A stretch of DNA of 64,000 nucleotides from Coxiella-like endosymbiont (GCF_030643785.1 NZ_CP094378.1:1240001-1304000); one strand, 5' to 3'; positions 11,096 to 23,984 are shown, counted from the stretch's first letter. A program made the numbers and translations. The notes: generated from the sequence alone by a model not told the origin.

Positions 11096-12016
11096 ATGCC
11101 CCAAAAAAGTTACGATCGTAGAAGTGGGTCCGTGAGACGGACTTCAGAACGAACCTTCCATCTTACCTACTGAATTGAAAATTAAATTTATTAATCAATT
11201 GTCACAGAAGGGCTTATCAGTCATTGAAGCAACTAACTTTGTATCTCCTAAATGGATTCCCCAGATGAAGGATCATGCGGAGATTATAAATAAAATTAAA
11301 CGGTACCCTAATGTTCGTTAACGGAATTAGTACCTAATGAGCACGGTTTCACAACGACGCATTGGTGGCTACACCCTCAGAAATTGCTGTATTTACTGCT
11401 GCTTCAGAAACTTTTTCTTGCAAAAACAGCAATTGTTCGATTGAAGAAAGTTTAAATCGCATCGCACGACACGAGTAATTGGACGAGCGAAGCAAAATAC
11501 TATTGCTGTTCGGGGTTATGTTTCTTGCGTACTGGGTTGTCCTTATGAAGGAGATATATTACCACAACAAGTGCTCCAAGTAGCTAAAAAATTAATTCGC
11601 TTATAGGCTGTTACCAAATTTCGTTAGGAGACACAATTGGGATCGGGACACCGTTTAAAGCACAGCAGCTGATCGATGTAGTTTCTGAAAAAATTCCTGT
11701 CGAAAAACTAGCCGTTTATTTTCATGATACTTATGCGCAAGCGCTAACAAACATTTATGTCAGTTTAGACAAAGTAATTACTACTATTGATAGCACCGTT
11801 GGTGGCCTCAGGGGCTGCCCTTACGCGCCAGGTGCTGGTAAAAATGTCGCTACAGAAGACGTCGTTTATTTATTAAATGGTATGGAAATCCAATGCGGAG
11901 TTGATTTAAATCGGCTAATAAAAAAAGGGTAATTAATTTGCGATTATTTAGATCGACCTTCTCGATCTAAAGTAACCATTGCGTTAACTACCATGCAGCA
12001 ACATTCTTCCAGATAG
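11096..12016 (+). pseudogene. mvaB: Hydroxymethylglutaryl-CoA lyase, decayed
   Basis: HMG-CoA lyase splits HMG-CoA to acetoacetate and acetyl-CoA. Pieces of the protein follow in order in three frames: KKVTIVEVGP, then DGLQNE, LSVIEATNFVSPKW, AVFTAASETFSCKN, RGYVSCVLGCPYEGD, IGIGTPFKA, the catalytic-Cys segment GGLRGCPYAPGA, and a C-terminal DYLDRPSRSKVTIAL. Damage includes a frameshift next to the start, a TGA at 11133-11135 replacing the active-site Arg of GPRDGLQNE (CGA to TGA), stops at 11318-11320 and 11930-11932, and further shifts. It cannot make an active enzyme. Confidence 0.92.
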
Positions 12017-12099
12017 TTTCAGATAGTTTTTTTCACAATTGTTTTTCACTCTCCAATGTATTTGTTGCAAGCTTTCAGCACCAGAGGAGGGTCCGCTGG

Positions 12100-12692
12100 A
12101 TAAAAGAACAAGTTAAGGGGGAATTAGAAAAACGATTTTTTATAATGTGCCAGATACCAGATAAAGACATAAAAATAAAAACCAATACAAGCAATAAAAT
12201 ATATTTATCAGCATTAGGAATTAAATATCAAAATAATAAACTAAGAAGGAAATTCTTCCAACCCAAAAGAGCAACCCCAATAATATTAAAAACAATGATA
12301 TTAAAAACACTGTAACGATAATAATCCATTTACGTCATCCCAGTAACAACAGAAACAAAAGTAGGAATGACTAGAACCAATCCTGCTAAAATCACCGATT
12401 TCCCTCCGTGCCTATTATAGAATTTCTTCGCTTGAACCAAATAACTTTTCTTACACCAAAAAGTATCCTTTTGCTTTTATAAAGACAATCATCCAGATTT
12501 TCGTCCACCCAGCTGGAACTAAGGATCCAAATTTTAAAAAATTCTTGCGAAACGAATAACCCAGCAGAGAAAAGCAAGCTATCTCCAGGCAAAAAGAAAC
12601 AAATAAAAATTCCTGTCTCTAAAAATATAACCAACAAAACCTAGGTAACCAATAGCCATTACCCATTGTGTAAGGTCAATATTTTCAGTCAT
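12100..12692 (-). pseudogene. DedA-family membrane protein, decayed
   Basis: DedA proteins are inner-membrane proteins linked to lipid-carrier recycling and membrane potential. Starting at ATG 12692 ([18 protein letters not shown]), overlapping the uvrB end by 8 bases, the reading jumps frame to FLETGIFICFFLPGDSLLF (the DedA signature), then GGKSVILAGLVLVIPTFV and MDYYRYSVFNIIVFN. At least three frame changes and several stops are present. Downstream of uvrB on the same strand. Confidence 0.82.
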
Positions 12693-14721
12693 GTGGTTTT
12701 TCCTTATTTTTTACTTCCAGAATACCTTTTCGAATATGCTGAATTTTATCCCGTACCAATGCCGATTCTTCAAACTCTAAATTTCGAGCATAACGATACA
12801 TTTCTTCCTCTAAATTACGCAAATATTTGGCTAACTGCTTGGGTGACATAGTAATGTATTGCGCTTCTTCTTCAGATACCTGTTGAGCTTCGCTTACAAA
12901 CCACCCTTTTTTGGTATATACGTGAGCCTCCTCTATTATTTCTGTGATTGCCTTTTCGACACTCTTCGGAGTAATATTATGTTTGTTATTATACAGAACT
13001 TGTATCTGACGCCTTCTTTCTGCTTCTTCTACGGCATGCTTCATGGAGTCGGTAATTTTATCGGCATATAAAATAGCTTTCCCATGTAAATTTCTTGCTG
13101 CCCGGCCTATTGTCTGAATCAAAGATCGTTCGGAGCGCAAAAATCCTTCTTTATCAGCATCCAAAATTGCCACTAATGATACTTCCGGAATATCTAAACC
13201 TTCGCGCAACAAATTAATTCCCACCAACACATCAAATGCACCTAACCGCAAATCGCGGATAATTTCCACTCGTTCCAGGGTGTTAATATCCGAATGCAAA
13301 TAGCGAACCCGTACACCATGCTCGGAAAAATATTCAGTCAAATCCTCAGTCATTCGCTTGGTTAAGGTAGTTACTAATACGCGTTCATTTTGTTGAACTC
13401 GTTTTCTAATTTCCGATAATAAATCGTCTACCTGGGTGGCTACCGGTCTCACCTCAATTTCTGGATCGATCAATCCTGTAGGACGTACCAATAATTCTGC
13501 TACTTGATTGCTTCTTTGCTTTTCATGAGGGCCAGGTGTTGCAGAAATAAAAATAGTTTGGGGGGCTAATTTTTCGAATTCATCAAACCGCAACGGTCGA
13601 TTGTCCAACGCAGACGGTAAGCGGAAACCATATTCTACTAAAGTTTCTTTGCGCGCCCGATCGCCTCGGTACATTCCGCCTAACTGAGGAATTGTGACAT
13701 GGGATTCGTCAATAATAAGTAATGCATCTTTAGGTAAATAATCCATTAAAGTTGGCGGTGGCTCTCCCACATTTCGACCTGATAAATAGCGAGAATAATT
13801 TTCAATCCCACTGCAATATCCCAGCTCCAGGATCATTTCTAAGTCAAAATTGGTGCGTTGTTCCAAACGTTGGCGTTCCACTAACTTATTTGTCCTCTCT
13901 AATTCTACCAAACGCTCCTTTAATTCCAAATTAATTTGATCAACAGTTGTTAATAGTTTTTCACGGGGCGTGACATAATGAGTTTTTGGGTAAATAGTGA
14001 TTCGCGGAACTCGTCTTAACATTTCACCTGTTAATGGATCAAAAAAACTAATATTTTCAACTTCGTCATCAAACAACTCTACTCGAACGGCTTCCCGTTC
14101 GGAGTCCGCCGGATAAATATCAATAACATCACCATGTACACGATAGGTTGCTCGGCGCAATTCTAAATCATTTCGGGTGTACTGTAATTCAGCTAGCCGT
14201 TGTAATATTTGACGCTGATCAACTTGATCACCTCTTTTTAAATGAAGAAGCATTTTTAAGTAGGAATCAGGATCACCCAAGCCATAAATGGCCGATACCG
14301 TTGCCACGATAATAGCATCTCGGCACTCAGTTAACGCTTTGGTAGCAGACAAGCGCATTTGTTCAATGTGCTCATTTATGGAAGCATCTTTTTCAATATA
14401 CGTGTCTGAACTAGGTAAGTAGGCTTCGGGTTGATAATAATCATAATAAGAAACAAAATATTCTACAGCGTTCTCAGGGAAAAATTCCCGCATTTCGGAA
14501 TAAAATTGGGCGGCGAGAGTTTTGTTTGGCTCCAGAATTAGAGCCGGACGTTGAAGCCTTTCAATCACATTAGCAATGGTAAATGTTTTGCCAGACCCCG
14601 TTACTCCTAAAAGCGTTTGGTACGCTAGACCATCCTCTAAACCGACCACCAATTTCTCTATAGCTTGAGGTTGATCACCACTGGGTTTGAATTTCGATAT
14701 GAGTTTAAAGGTTTTTGTCAT
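12685..14721 (-). CDS. uvrB: UvrABC system protein B
   Basis: UvrB is the damage-verifying helicase-like subunit of nucleotide excision repair. The 678-residue product is full length and intact: Walker A GVTGSGKT at residues 39-46, the Tyr-rich beta-hairpin [13 protein letters not shown] that clamps DNA, IDESHV, the helicase motifs [12 protein letters not shown] and QTIGRAARN, and the C-terminal UVR motif near residues 630-665. It is divergent from the aminotransferase gene at 14828. Confidence 0.97.
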   Translation of the reverse strand: MTKTFKLISKFKPSGDQPQAIEKLVVGLEDGLAYQTLLGVTGSGKTFTIANVIERLQRPALILEPNKTLAAQFYSEMREFFPENAVEYFVSYYDYYQPEAYLPSSDTYIEKDASINEHIEQMRLSATKALTECRDAIIVATVSAIYGLGDPDSYLKMLLHLKRGDQVDQRQILQRLAELQYTRNDLELRRATYRVHGDVIDIYPADSEREAVRVELFDDEVENISFFDPLTGEMLRRVPRITIYPKTHYVTPREKLLTTVDQINLELKERLVELERTNKLVERQRLEQRTNFDLEMILELGYCSGIENYSRYLSGRNVGEPPPTLMDYLPKDALLIIDESHVTIPQLGGMYRGDRARKETLVEYGFRLPSALDNRPLRFDEFEKLAPQTIFISATPGPHEKQRSNQVAELLVRPTGLIDPEIEVRPVATQVDDLLSEIRKRVQQNERVLVTTLTKRMTEDLTEYFSEHGVRVRYLHSDINTLERVEIIRDLRLGAFDVLVGINLLREGLDIPEVSLVAILDADKEGFLRSERSLIQTIGRAARNLHGKAILYADKITDSMKHAVEEAERRRQIQVLYNNKHNITPKSVEKAITEIIEEAHVYTKKGWFVSEAQQVSEEEAQYITMSPKQLAKYLRNLEEEMYRYARNLEFEESALVRDKIQHIRKGILEVKNKEKPHD

Positions 14722-14827
14722 TTCTTAACTACCACTCACTCCCACTCTAGAGTTGAGAGGAATTTCTCATTGTTTACAATTTTATTTTCCACTACTCTAC
14801 CACTGCAATATCAAAGGAGCTTATACC

Positions 14828-16011
14828 ATGAACGACGTCTTATCCACTAGAGCCCGACAAATCGAGCCTTCTGCTACAGTAGACGTTGCTGACTTAGTTC
14901 GGGAATTGAAAAATCAAGGACACGATGTAATTAGTCTTAGCACCGGTGAGCCGGACTTTGATACTCCCGATCCTATTAAACAGTCCGCGATAGAAGCGAT
15001 CCAACAAGGGTTTACTAAATATACCAATATTGAAGGCACTCCTGCTTTAAAAACGGCCATTGCTCATAAATTGAGGCATGATAACCAATTGGATTACGAG
15101 CCTAACGAAATCATTGTGAGTAATGGAGCGAAACAATCTATTTACAATGCTATCATGGCTGTATTGAATGCTGGCAACGAAGCAATCATTCCGGCACCTT
15201 ACTGGGTAAGTTACCCCCTATGGTGAAAATGGCTGAAGCAGTCCCAATCATTATTCAAACCACACTCTCCAAAAATTTTAAAATAACCCCTCAGCAATTA
15301 GAAGAAGCCATAACGCCAAAAACCCGCTTATTAATTTTAAACAGTCCGAACAATCCTTCTGGAGTGGCTTATAGTAAATCGGAATTAGAAGCTCTAGCGG
15401 AAATATTATTGAAGCATCCAAAAATGTTAATTCTCTCTGACGATATTTATGAGTACATTTTATGGGGAGAAGATCATTTTGCTAATATTGTGAATGCATG
15501 CCCTCAATTACGAGATCGAACCATTGTGATTAATGGCGCTTCGAAAGCCTTTGCTATGACAGGATGGCGGATTGGTTATGCTGCTGCTCCTAAAGCCATT
15601 GTTCAAGCCATGAAAAAAATTCAATCTCAAAGTACTTCTTGTCCCAATTCAATTGCTCAAGTGGCAGCAACTACCGCTCTAGGTTATGACCGTGGTTATT
15701 TTAGTTATATGTACGAAGCTTACAAAGCACGTCACGACTTGGCATTGCAAGCACTCAATCAAATGAAGGGCATGAGATGCATTCCCGCGGATGGCACTTT
15801 TTATCTTTTTCCAGACGTCACAGAGACCGTTAAACGACTTAAACTACCCTCCGATATCGAACTTTCTACACATTTGCTGGATAAAACTAATGTAGCTGTA
15901 ATTCCTGGAAGTACCTTTGGCTCGCCAGGCCACATCCGCCTTTCTTGTGCTACTAGCAATGAAAAACTTAGTGAGGCACTGGATCGGTTATCCAATGTGC
16001 TCGATCATTAA
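14828..16011 (+). pseudogene. aspC: Aspartate aminotransferase (class I), single frameshift
   Basis: A PLP enzyme of the class Ib aspartate aminotransferase type. ATG 14828 (MNDVLSTRARQIEPS) has AAAGGAG 8 bases upstream. The first frame carries STGEPDFDTPDPIK and EIIVSNGAKQSIYNA and stops at 15226. The second continues with KTRLLILNSPNNPSG and the PLP lysine in GASKAFAMTGWRIGYA, to 16011. The shift lies in a run of five C (15214-15218); one added base restores PYWVSYP-MVKMAE. Otherwise the gene is undamaged, about 395 residues. Confidence 0.88.
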
Positions 16012-16137
16012 GAACCCTGGTAACGCCTCTGAATTTTCCTTTGCAGAACCCTTTGTGTGGCATCCTTGCTGAATTAATAAGTCAGTTGATTCTCAGGTCA
16101 TTGATCGGTAATATACGACTTCTCTTTCTACCAACAC

Positions 16138-16213
16138 TCCTCGGTAGCTCAGTCGGTAGAGCAGGTGACTGTTAATCACTTTGTCGGGGGTTCAAGTCCC
16201 TCCCGAGGAGCCA
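16138..16213 (+). tRNA. tRNA-Asn (GTT)
   Basis: A complete cloverleaf: acceptor TCCTCGG (16138-16144) pairs with CCGAGGA (16203-16209), with discriminator G at 16210 and CCA encoded at 16211-16213. The D arm GCTCAGTCGGTAGAGC, anticodon GTT at 16171-16173 and T loop GTTCAAGTC are all present. It marks the left edge of the long decayed region. Confidence 0.97.
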
Positions 16214-17018
16214 ATAATCAATATGAAATCAAGCGCTTATAATTAACCATTGCGTTTTCAATTACGCCCGCTTCAAGCCTTTCGGAGCTTTTGTGGGAGT
16301 GAAGTTACTATTCATACCCCTTTTATCCACATTTACAACAGAATTCATTGATTCCCTAAAATAATAAACAACTTAGATTGCTGTTGAGCCAAATTGGTAT
16401 CATCCAGCGGATCATATAGTCAGTCTTCTAGTCAGTTTTCTCAAAACAATTCTAAAAATAAGAACCCGTATGCTGTTCAGGAGTAATAATCACTTAAATC
16501 TCCCTCGAAATGTTAACCAAAATGTCATAAAACGGTTCTATCCATTGCTTCTTGCGTTGAACCGGCAGAGGGATTTACCAACCGTTGTGCACTAAATTAT
16601 AGTCGGGTTACATCGTCACCCTAATCACTATTCATTTCGTACCATCAATACCATCTTTCGGATAGACTATGTAGAGGAAATATTCCAGATTATCGCCGTC
16701 CTCCTTGGGATTTCATTTTAAAATAATCCACAAATTGCTGTGCTTCCTCTATAAATTATAAATTTCCCTTTCGAACCAATCATTTTAATTCTAACATTTT
16801 ACGGGCTCCTCTTAAAATCTTCCAACATTGAAATATTAATATCACCTCCTTTCGGCGTGTTTACTCACTGGAATGTCATTAAAAATCGGAAAGTATAAGT
16901 CTCCTTCGCTTATGCGTTGCATGAAGGCTAAAACGCCTTCGATCAAAATTCAAAATATTTTTTAAATTTATGTTAAGTGCGAATTGCTTAGTCATATTTT
17001 CTGGATTTACTTGAGACG
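16214..17018. other. Decayed intergenic stretch, no recognised gene
   Basis: No intact frame. On the minus strand, short stretches still look protein-like (for instance PDYNLVHNGW followed by a shift and KKQWIEPFYDILVN near 16500-16640, and EEAQQFVDYFKMKSQGG near 16690-16760 with a strong AAAGGAGGTG upstream at about 16850), so one or two former genes probably lay here. I cannot assign them to a family. Confidence 0.5.
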
Positions 17019-17880
17019 TTAGGTTAATGCAAATGCAAAAAATAACAACTTTTTCCTAGATTGCCGGAAATAGCAAGTAGCCTTCGAATAGTACCAGAGT
17101 TTATTCTGGTATTGATTTAAAAATTCTTGTGTTAATTCTTTATTATCGATCACATAGCCGAATTCCTGTAAATTAGACGGATATAAATTATTAGAACCCA
17201 CATAAAAAAGACGATCATCAACCACCCAAATTTTAGCGTGATTGGCAATGGTATGTTTCGCATCCTAACGAGGCGCATTATCAGTAAACCGAATATAAGC
17301 AAGATGCAAGTGCTGGTATAACTTTTGATTCAATCGATCTGGAGAATAGGGATAATCGCGTTTTCTGTTTAATTACTGCACAATTGCATGAAATTTATCA
17401 GCCACGCTTTCCAAGCGAACATTATTAGAATATGTATCGATATTAGAATATGTATCGATTCGAACTTCTTTGTAATTGTTGAGGATAATATAAATATCAC
17501 CTTTGTTAAGCAGCAATTGCCCAAGAGTAGCTAATATATCTCCAGGAGCATTCATCGGTGGCCAAAATACGCCTTTTTAGTTTGATAACGAATGTCTTTT
17601 TGTGAAATACGAATTACTTTTTAGCTCGTTGAAAAAATAACGTGCGTGCTACTTCTTCGCTTTTATTATCAGGTTACTGCCCTAGAACAAATATCCCAAC
17701 TCGCAATCGCGCAAGCGCCATCACAGCAATATCACCCTAATACAGTTGATCCAATAATTTTTTAATATCAAAATTTGGTAAACACGCTTCTTGATACCGT
17801 CCATAAAAATAGGATTGCAAGTCGGCAATAATCTCACTTTGTGTTTTTTGTGTTTATAAATGTAACACCGTTCCTTACAT
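17019..17880 (-). pseudogene. Phospholipase D-family protein, decayed
   Basis: The C-terminal HKD motif is readable as NHAKIWVVDDRLFYVGSNN (His-x-Lys-x4-Asp) followed by LYPSNLQEFGYVID. Upstream pieces in other frames include LGQLLLNKGDIYIILNN and IISEIIADLQSYFYGR-like text. At least five stops or shifts separate them. An 18-bp tandem duplication (17423-17458) sits inside. The family hydrolyses phosphodiester head groups; this copy cannot be functional. Confidence 0.78.
17423..17458. repeat. 18-bp tandem duplication, two perfect copies
   Basis: TATTAGAATATGTATCGA at 17423-17440 is repeated at 17441-17458, within the phospholipase D remnant. An 18-bp unit keeps frame, so it inserted six residues into an already dying gene. 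Confidence 0.9.
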
Positions 17881-17899
17881 TAACAAAAAAGGCCATTCT

Positions 17900-18373
17900 A
17901 TCGTACAATGGCAGACACACGATTTTCCACACATTAAAAAGTGAAAATTATGAAAAATTGAGGTCTCTCTCATCAAAGCAAATCTTCCAACTGACAAAAA
18001 AGATACTACCTTAGTCTCCCCTGCCATTATTGCCTCTATCCGGAAACAATTTAGCATTTTAACAACCAACAGCAAGAAAACGTTGAATTATGTATAGAAT
18101 CTAATAATTTGGATCTATTTGATTTTATTTATTCTGAAAGCATCTAATTTAGCAAGAGTAAATCCTTAAAGAAATTGTTAAAATATTATCATTTAACAAA
18201 TGAAGAAACCTTTTATATTAGCCATGAAACACATGATATTCAATCAGCGAAAAAAATCATATTTTTCTATTTCAGTAATGTGTGAATTTAATAATAAAAT
18301 TATTTTATCAATTGAAAACTCGGATTTTTTGATCGACAGGCCGAATGAAATATTGGAATTGAAAGTATTATAA
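17900..18373 (+). pseudogene. HAD-superfamily phosphatase, decayed
   Basis: The second half still reads LDLFDFIYSES, KSKSLKKLLKYYHLTNEE, TFYISHETHDIQSAKK (HAD motif III/IV region, normally GDETRDIEAAKK) and finally DFLIDRPNEILELKVL, the usual C-terminus of phosphoglycolate-phosphatase-like HAD proteins, with a stop at 18371-18373. The N-terminus with the nucleophile Asp is not recognisable, and several stops interrupt the rest. Confidence 0.72.
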
Positions 18374-19841
18374 AGTAGGCGATCAAATCGTACTCAAAAT
18401 TAATTTCACAACAATGACTAGTTAGATTATAATACAAGCTTAATCTTTTCTACTGATCATACAAAATTTAAATAGCGTGAGACAAATTTCTCTGTTTTCT
18501 GAGGTTTAATTTGATAAGATTGATGTGCTGGAGAAAAAATTCCTTCACACATCTCCCCTGAGAAAAATCAGAGAACTATAGAAACTTGCAAAAACAATGA
18601 AAAAATTTCATATTTTTTGATCGAGCAAAAGAAAGATTTTATATTATCCCTTATATTTTAGCAACGAACTAAAAATTAGTCTAAGCGCTTATAATAATTT
18701 TGAAAATAAATTTGTAAATAGTTAGATTATTTAAATTTATAACGCCATGATTAATTGAAAATTTCTAAAATAAATGTTATATTGCCAGTACAATTAAATT
18801 AACGGTAAAGGAATACCTATGTTGAGAAAGATAAATTCCTATATTATCGACGATAATATTTTTACCTATCTTAATTATAAATTTGAGTTTATAAATTATC
18901 AGTATTTTTCATAAAGTAACTCAAATCGTTATAAAGCAGATTTGAGTAGCTCCTAAAGGTTTGATTCCATAGTTGCATACACATTTCAGATCACCTTTTT
19001 AAATCCTTTCGTTTCTTTATCTTAACCTTCTTGAAAGTTTTAGCAAGAGTGCTATTAACCATCGAATTTTTTAACCATTGCATTTTTCCAACTCGAATTT
19101 CTCGATCATCGTAAAAAGAATTTTTTCAAAGCAGAGTATCTAACAACAAAAATAGTTTCTTACTTGTTCATTTTTATTTATCCCAAATTGGTGTGTTCTA
19201 AAAAATAAAGACTTTGAATTTGTTTTAATTATGTTTGAAGTCGAATTATCGCGAAATTGAAATTATCTTACATGAATGGCTGATTGTATTATAAAAATCT
19301 AATGATTGAATCGTAAGCGTTTATCTAAATTTTCAATTACTAAAAATTTTAATTACGAATAAAATTTCTAATAAATAATTACTGAAACAAAAGCTATCAG
19401 ATTGTATTTTTAAATATAAAGGAATTGAAAAAAGATTTAGAATATTATTTAAACAGTTAAGATGTGAGATTGGAAACCCTATTCCAATATACTTTCAAAA
19501 ATGGAAAAATAAAAAGTCTACTTATTAACTGTTTCAAATGAACATTATAGAAAATAAAATATTAGAAAGTCATTCTTCAATCGATAAAGAAACGCTTTTT
19601 AACTATAAATATTATTTTTATTTTAAAAAATAAAACCGAATTTTCATATGAGCATAATAAAATGAACTAATAAGTGTGGCACATATTTTCTTCCCTAACA
19701 GTACTACTTACTCCTTATAAGAACAATTTCTTTTATAGTACTATTATCACTCAATCAACTCTTAAAAATGTATTAATTTCAGTGCGAAATTAATCTTTTT
19801 TTCTATAACTATCCGTTATTAACAAAGAAAAGAGATTATCC
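18374..19841. other. AT-rich decayed stretch, nothing recognised
   Basis: About 1.5 kb with very low GC and stops in all frames. The only structured item is a 31-codon frame at 18821-18916 (MLRKINSYIIDDNIF) preceded by AAAGGAAT; it may be a remnant or chance. No repeats, hairpins or RNA genes stood out. Confidence 0.5.
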
Positions 19842-21470
19842 ATGAAGACACTTACCTTACTCTAAATAATTTATCATTTCGCCTCGATCATACATCTGTT
19901 GCCTTTGATAGCATTAATTTGATTTTTAAAAGATTGAAATACGGCATTATCGGAACTAACAGGATTGGAAAAAACCACTTTTCTAAATCTGATTTCAATT
20001 CGATTAACTCCGGATAGTAGGTCTATTAAGAGATTTAGAAATACGATTGAAGTATTGCAATTCCATATTTCTTCTAATGAAAAGGAAATGATTTCTGATA
20101 TATTTGGCACTAATCAAATTATCAAAACGATTCAGCACATCAACCAGATTAGCGTTGATGAAAATAACTTTGAAACAGTTATCGAATATTTAGATATAGA
20201 AAATCATATTAAAACTTTTTCAAAGATATTTAACCTATGGTCAATAATATTGAGAAACCGTTTTTATCGTTAAACTGTAGAAAAAAATCAAGTTATTGTT
20301 AGTAAAAACGATAATTTTTGCGATTAATTTTTTATTATTTAAAGAACTCATTAAAAATCTTGATAAACTATCGCACAAAATTTTATATGATTATGTTTAG
20401 AGTTTTACTAAAGGATTCATTATTATCATCCATATAGAATATTTTTAAATAAATTAGATAAAATTATTGAAATAATTACTAACAGTATTAATATTTTTTT
20501 GATAATTATGATTTTTATAAAGAATAAAAAACTTAAATTGCAGTCCACACAATAAGAAATAAAATCAAAGACTGAATCATTGATAAAATCCAAATAAATG
20601 GTACAAACCCAATTAAAAATTTGCCAGAAAAATGAAGAAAAAATAAGAAAAGAAAAATATGTCAAATTAAATCAAAGAGTTCCTATGATAAAATAGAACT
20701 CAAATCGAAGAATGGTTCAAGTGAGAGAACTAATCGTCGCATCCGTATCCAATCTTTCATATCCAAGCCCCAAGATAGTCGGAAGCTAGATTTTTTTAAT
20801 CAGAAATTGGAAGAGGTAAAAATCAAAAATTGAAATAAAAGAAAATATTTATTTTTATTTATCCGAAACACGAGTTCTTAAAAAAATTATAATTAAAATT
20901 GAAGATTTATATTTTAAATATGAAACTAGCTCTTATTTTTTAATCAAAGATTTTAATTTTTAAATAACAGGATCTGAAAAATTTTTCATATTCAGATCTA
21001 ATTAATGTAGAAAATCTACATTAATCAATCTAATTAATAAAAAATTTCTATACAAATTGTTACTCTTTACATCAGTGTAGATCATATTACTCATCTAGAT
21101 TAAGAAATTTTTTTCTCGATACTAATTTAACGCTTGTTGATAATTTTTTAAAACTCAATCCTAAAACTAAAAAATTTTATGCTTATTCAGAAGTAGTTGC
21201 ATTTAAATTTAGAAATAAAAATTCTGAAAATCGTGTTTCTGTGCTCAGAGGCCGAGAAAAAATCTAAGAGGGTTGTCCATTAGCTTAATGTCAATACAGC
21301 CTACACAGTTGATTGTTTTTGATGAACTTACTAATCATTTAGATTTAGACTCAATCGAAGCAATTAAAAATGATTTAAAACTTTATCATGGCGATTTATT
21401 AACAATCTCTCATGATAAAGTATTTTTAAAAGATATTAATATTAAAAGAATAATTAATATAAAAAATTAA
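19842..21470 (+). pseudogene. ABC-F family ATPase, decayed
   Basis: ABC-F proteins are soluble tandem ATPases acting on ribosomes. The first nucleotide-binding domain begins after ATG 19842 and reads LIFKRLKYGIIGTNRIGKTT (Walker A GTNRIGKT) through about 20270. The second domain survives only at its end as VFDELTNHLDLDSIEAIK and LTISHDKVFLKDI (21273-21470). The Walker B DEPTNHLD has become DELTNHLD. The middle is a tangle of stops and contains two hairpins (20971-21025). Confidence 0.82.
20971..21025. repeat. Two adjacent perfect hairpins inside the ABC-F remnant
   Basis: GATCTGAA (20971-20978) pairs with TTCAGATC (20991-20998), and ATTAATGTAGA (21001-21011) pairs with TCTACATTAAT (21015-21025) around a 3-base loop. 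They could be a decayed palindromic element or simply AT-rich chance. Confidence 0.55.
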
Positions 21471-23984
21471 TTTTTTATAAACTAAAGCTCATTTCTTTTC
21501 AATTATTTTCAAAGGTTGTTATTTTTATCCTAAGCACTTGATTGTAGAAATAAAAAATTTTTTCGATATCAAGCACTTTCATAAAAAAGTGACCAATATG
21601 ATTAATAGTAAAAGATATGATTGACTTCTCATGTCAACACACTTTTTCTCAGCATGAGATATCTCCATATTAACCACAGAAAAAAGATACATGTTATTTC
21701 ACTCAACGTCATAACCCAAAACTCCATTCTGTGTAATCACCCCGATACTCCTAAAAAGACAATATTATCCACAAAAGAACTAATAATCGACGATTAAATC
21801 AACTGTTCTAATATTGGTTTTTTTGTAAAAGTAAATCGAATAATCTAATATTTCTCTCAGGAAAAACCCAGCTACACTGGTCAATGCAATGGTCTTACTA
21901 GACAGGAGATAACTAAAAGGACGACACTAATCAATATCGTCATAAAAATTTAATGCTTGATTTCTCACTGGACAAAATTATAAATGATGTAGATCATGTC
22001 TACTAGAATGTCCGCAGGGAAAAGCTCTACCCGAAAGCAGAGAGATACAGCATAGTACGAAAGAGATACGAATAAAATGTTCAGTATCACAATCATAGCA
22101 ATATAGCTAAAGGTGGCTACTCAATGATGTAAATAAGAAAAACTAAACATACAAGAATATAACGTTATTTTCAAAAAAGCTTAGCTTTCTCAAAAGAAGT
22201 TTATCAGAAGTTCCACTGACGAGGCAGTCCACCAGTCTTTTCGAAAAATATTCATACTCTCGGAAGCAACTCCAGGAAAAATTATCGTAGACTAATTGTT
22301 AATTTTCTTAAGAAAGTTTTTTAATATTTCTAAGATCGCATTAGCATCTTTTACTATTCTGGAAATTTCAAAGATTAAACGAAAACAAAGAGATTTTATT
22401 TTTTGATTTAATAATTTCACTTTTTATAAAAAAATGGATTATTTTCTTAATAAGAATTAATAATGATTTCTTTCTATAAAAAGATATATAACTGAAAAAA
22501 ATTGTATTTAAAATACAGTTCTAGATCCTTACAGTGAATTGCTACAAAAGAACTTATACGTAAAAGTGAGATCAATAAATTATGTAGAATCGATTATCAA
22601 TTACATATCTTTTTAAATGTGGTATATCCTTTTAGGATAAAAAATAAAATGAATATATTCAAAAACGTTTCTTTAATTTAATAAAAAATTTTTTTTATCA
22701 TCACTATTACTAATATTTGAAATTAATAATTCTGATTATTAAAAACACTAATAAAATTCAAAAGAATATAATGTAGCTGCATCAAAAAAACAACGTCAGT
22801 TAAATTTAAAAAATTGAAATTCTCATAAACTAAATTTTTTAAGAAATCCTCTTCTTAATAAATATAAATAATTTTAAAATAATAAATTTAGTTCTTTAAA
22901 TTTGAATATTCCAAAAAAAATTTAGGAAATAGTTTATGAATCAAATCTCCTATTAATAAAAATAAAAAATAGTACTACTTAATATAGTAGATAGCATACC
23001 AGATGCTAGTAGCTAATTGGTAAAACAACTTATTTTTCTAATCTGATAAAATTTAAGAGGCTACATTTTCATCTTGTGTTAGCGAAGGATACAGTTTCAA
23101 ATTAAGCGATAATTTTTCTGCCCATATAAAGGCAATTCTGACAACAGGTACTTTTTTACGGGATCTCCAATCATCCATTCTTCATTTAGATTTTGATTGG
23201 GATTGTACTAGTCGCCTAAATTAGAAAACATGTCAGTTAAAGAAAAACTGTTTTTAATACTTTCTTTAAGAAGATCGAGTAAATATTGAGAACTGCGAGT
23301 ATCTAAAAAATTTCCTAATAATCATGTTCACCAATATTCCTATTGTTATAAATGTCTTTTTATTATCTCATGTAATACATTAGGTTCTGTATTTTTTAAT
23401 AAACTATTTGGATAAAAACCCCATTGATTTTCTGTTTTAGAAATAGCACGTATACCACCTTGCATATTCACGGGAATCCACTAACTTACTTGGCCAGTAG
23501 GACTTCAAAAAATATTAAAACTATTTGATTCATGCGAATATAAAAAATTATGGCAACTTTTTAATACAAAATTGGTATAACCAATTCACCTTGATATCCT
23601 CTTTTGATAACCTCTTTGACACAATAAATAAATTAATTTACTGAAGCTATCAAATTTTTTATGAGAAAGAAAAGTCCATTGTGGTTTTTCCTCCTTTGAT
23701 TAATAGTCTTAGATATGCTCAAAAATATACTTATATTTTCTATAATTTTTTCATTGACTTTGATCCCAATTATCTATTTTATCTTTTTTCATATGATTCA
23801 TATTGTAACGGATCTAAAATTAATTTAAAAAGAGATTTTTTTATATTTTTTACCATTTCATTCACTTTTTTCTATTAATGAAATAATATTTTTATCACAT
23901 TCTTTGAATCAGTCTATATTTAGATATTTCTTTTTAAAATCACTACGAAATATTAATTTTTTATCAGTTTTTAATTCTTCGGTT
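21471..23984. other. Long AT-rich decayed stretch, no recognised gene
   Basis: About 2.5 kb without a convincing frame. On the minus strand between roughly 23100 and 23480 there are protein-like runs (WIPVNMQGGIRAISKTENQ, QWGFYPNSLL, EEWMIGDPVKKYLLSELP) that surely belonged to one gene I cannot name. The 65-codon plus-strand frame at 23681-23878 is phenylalanine-rich and most likely chance in AT-rich DNA. Confidence 0.5.

Noticed and set aside
20426-20665. 79-codon minus-strand hydrophobic frame
   Set aside because: Lies within the ABC-F remnant on the opposite strand and is composed of AT-rich codons (Ile, Phe, Asn); no family features.
23681-23878. 65-codon frame with many Phe and Tyr
   Set aside because: Expected by chance in very AT-rich DNA; no ribosome-binding site or motif.
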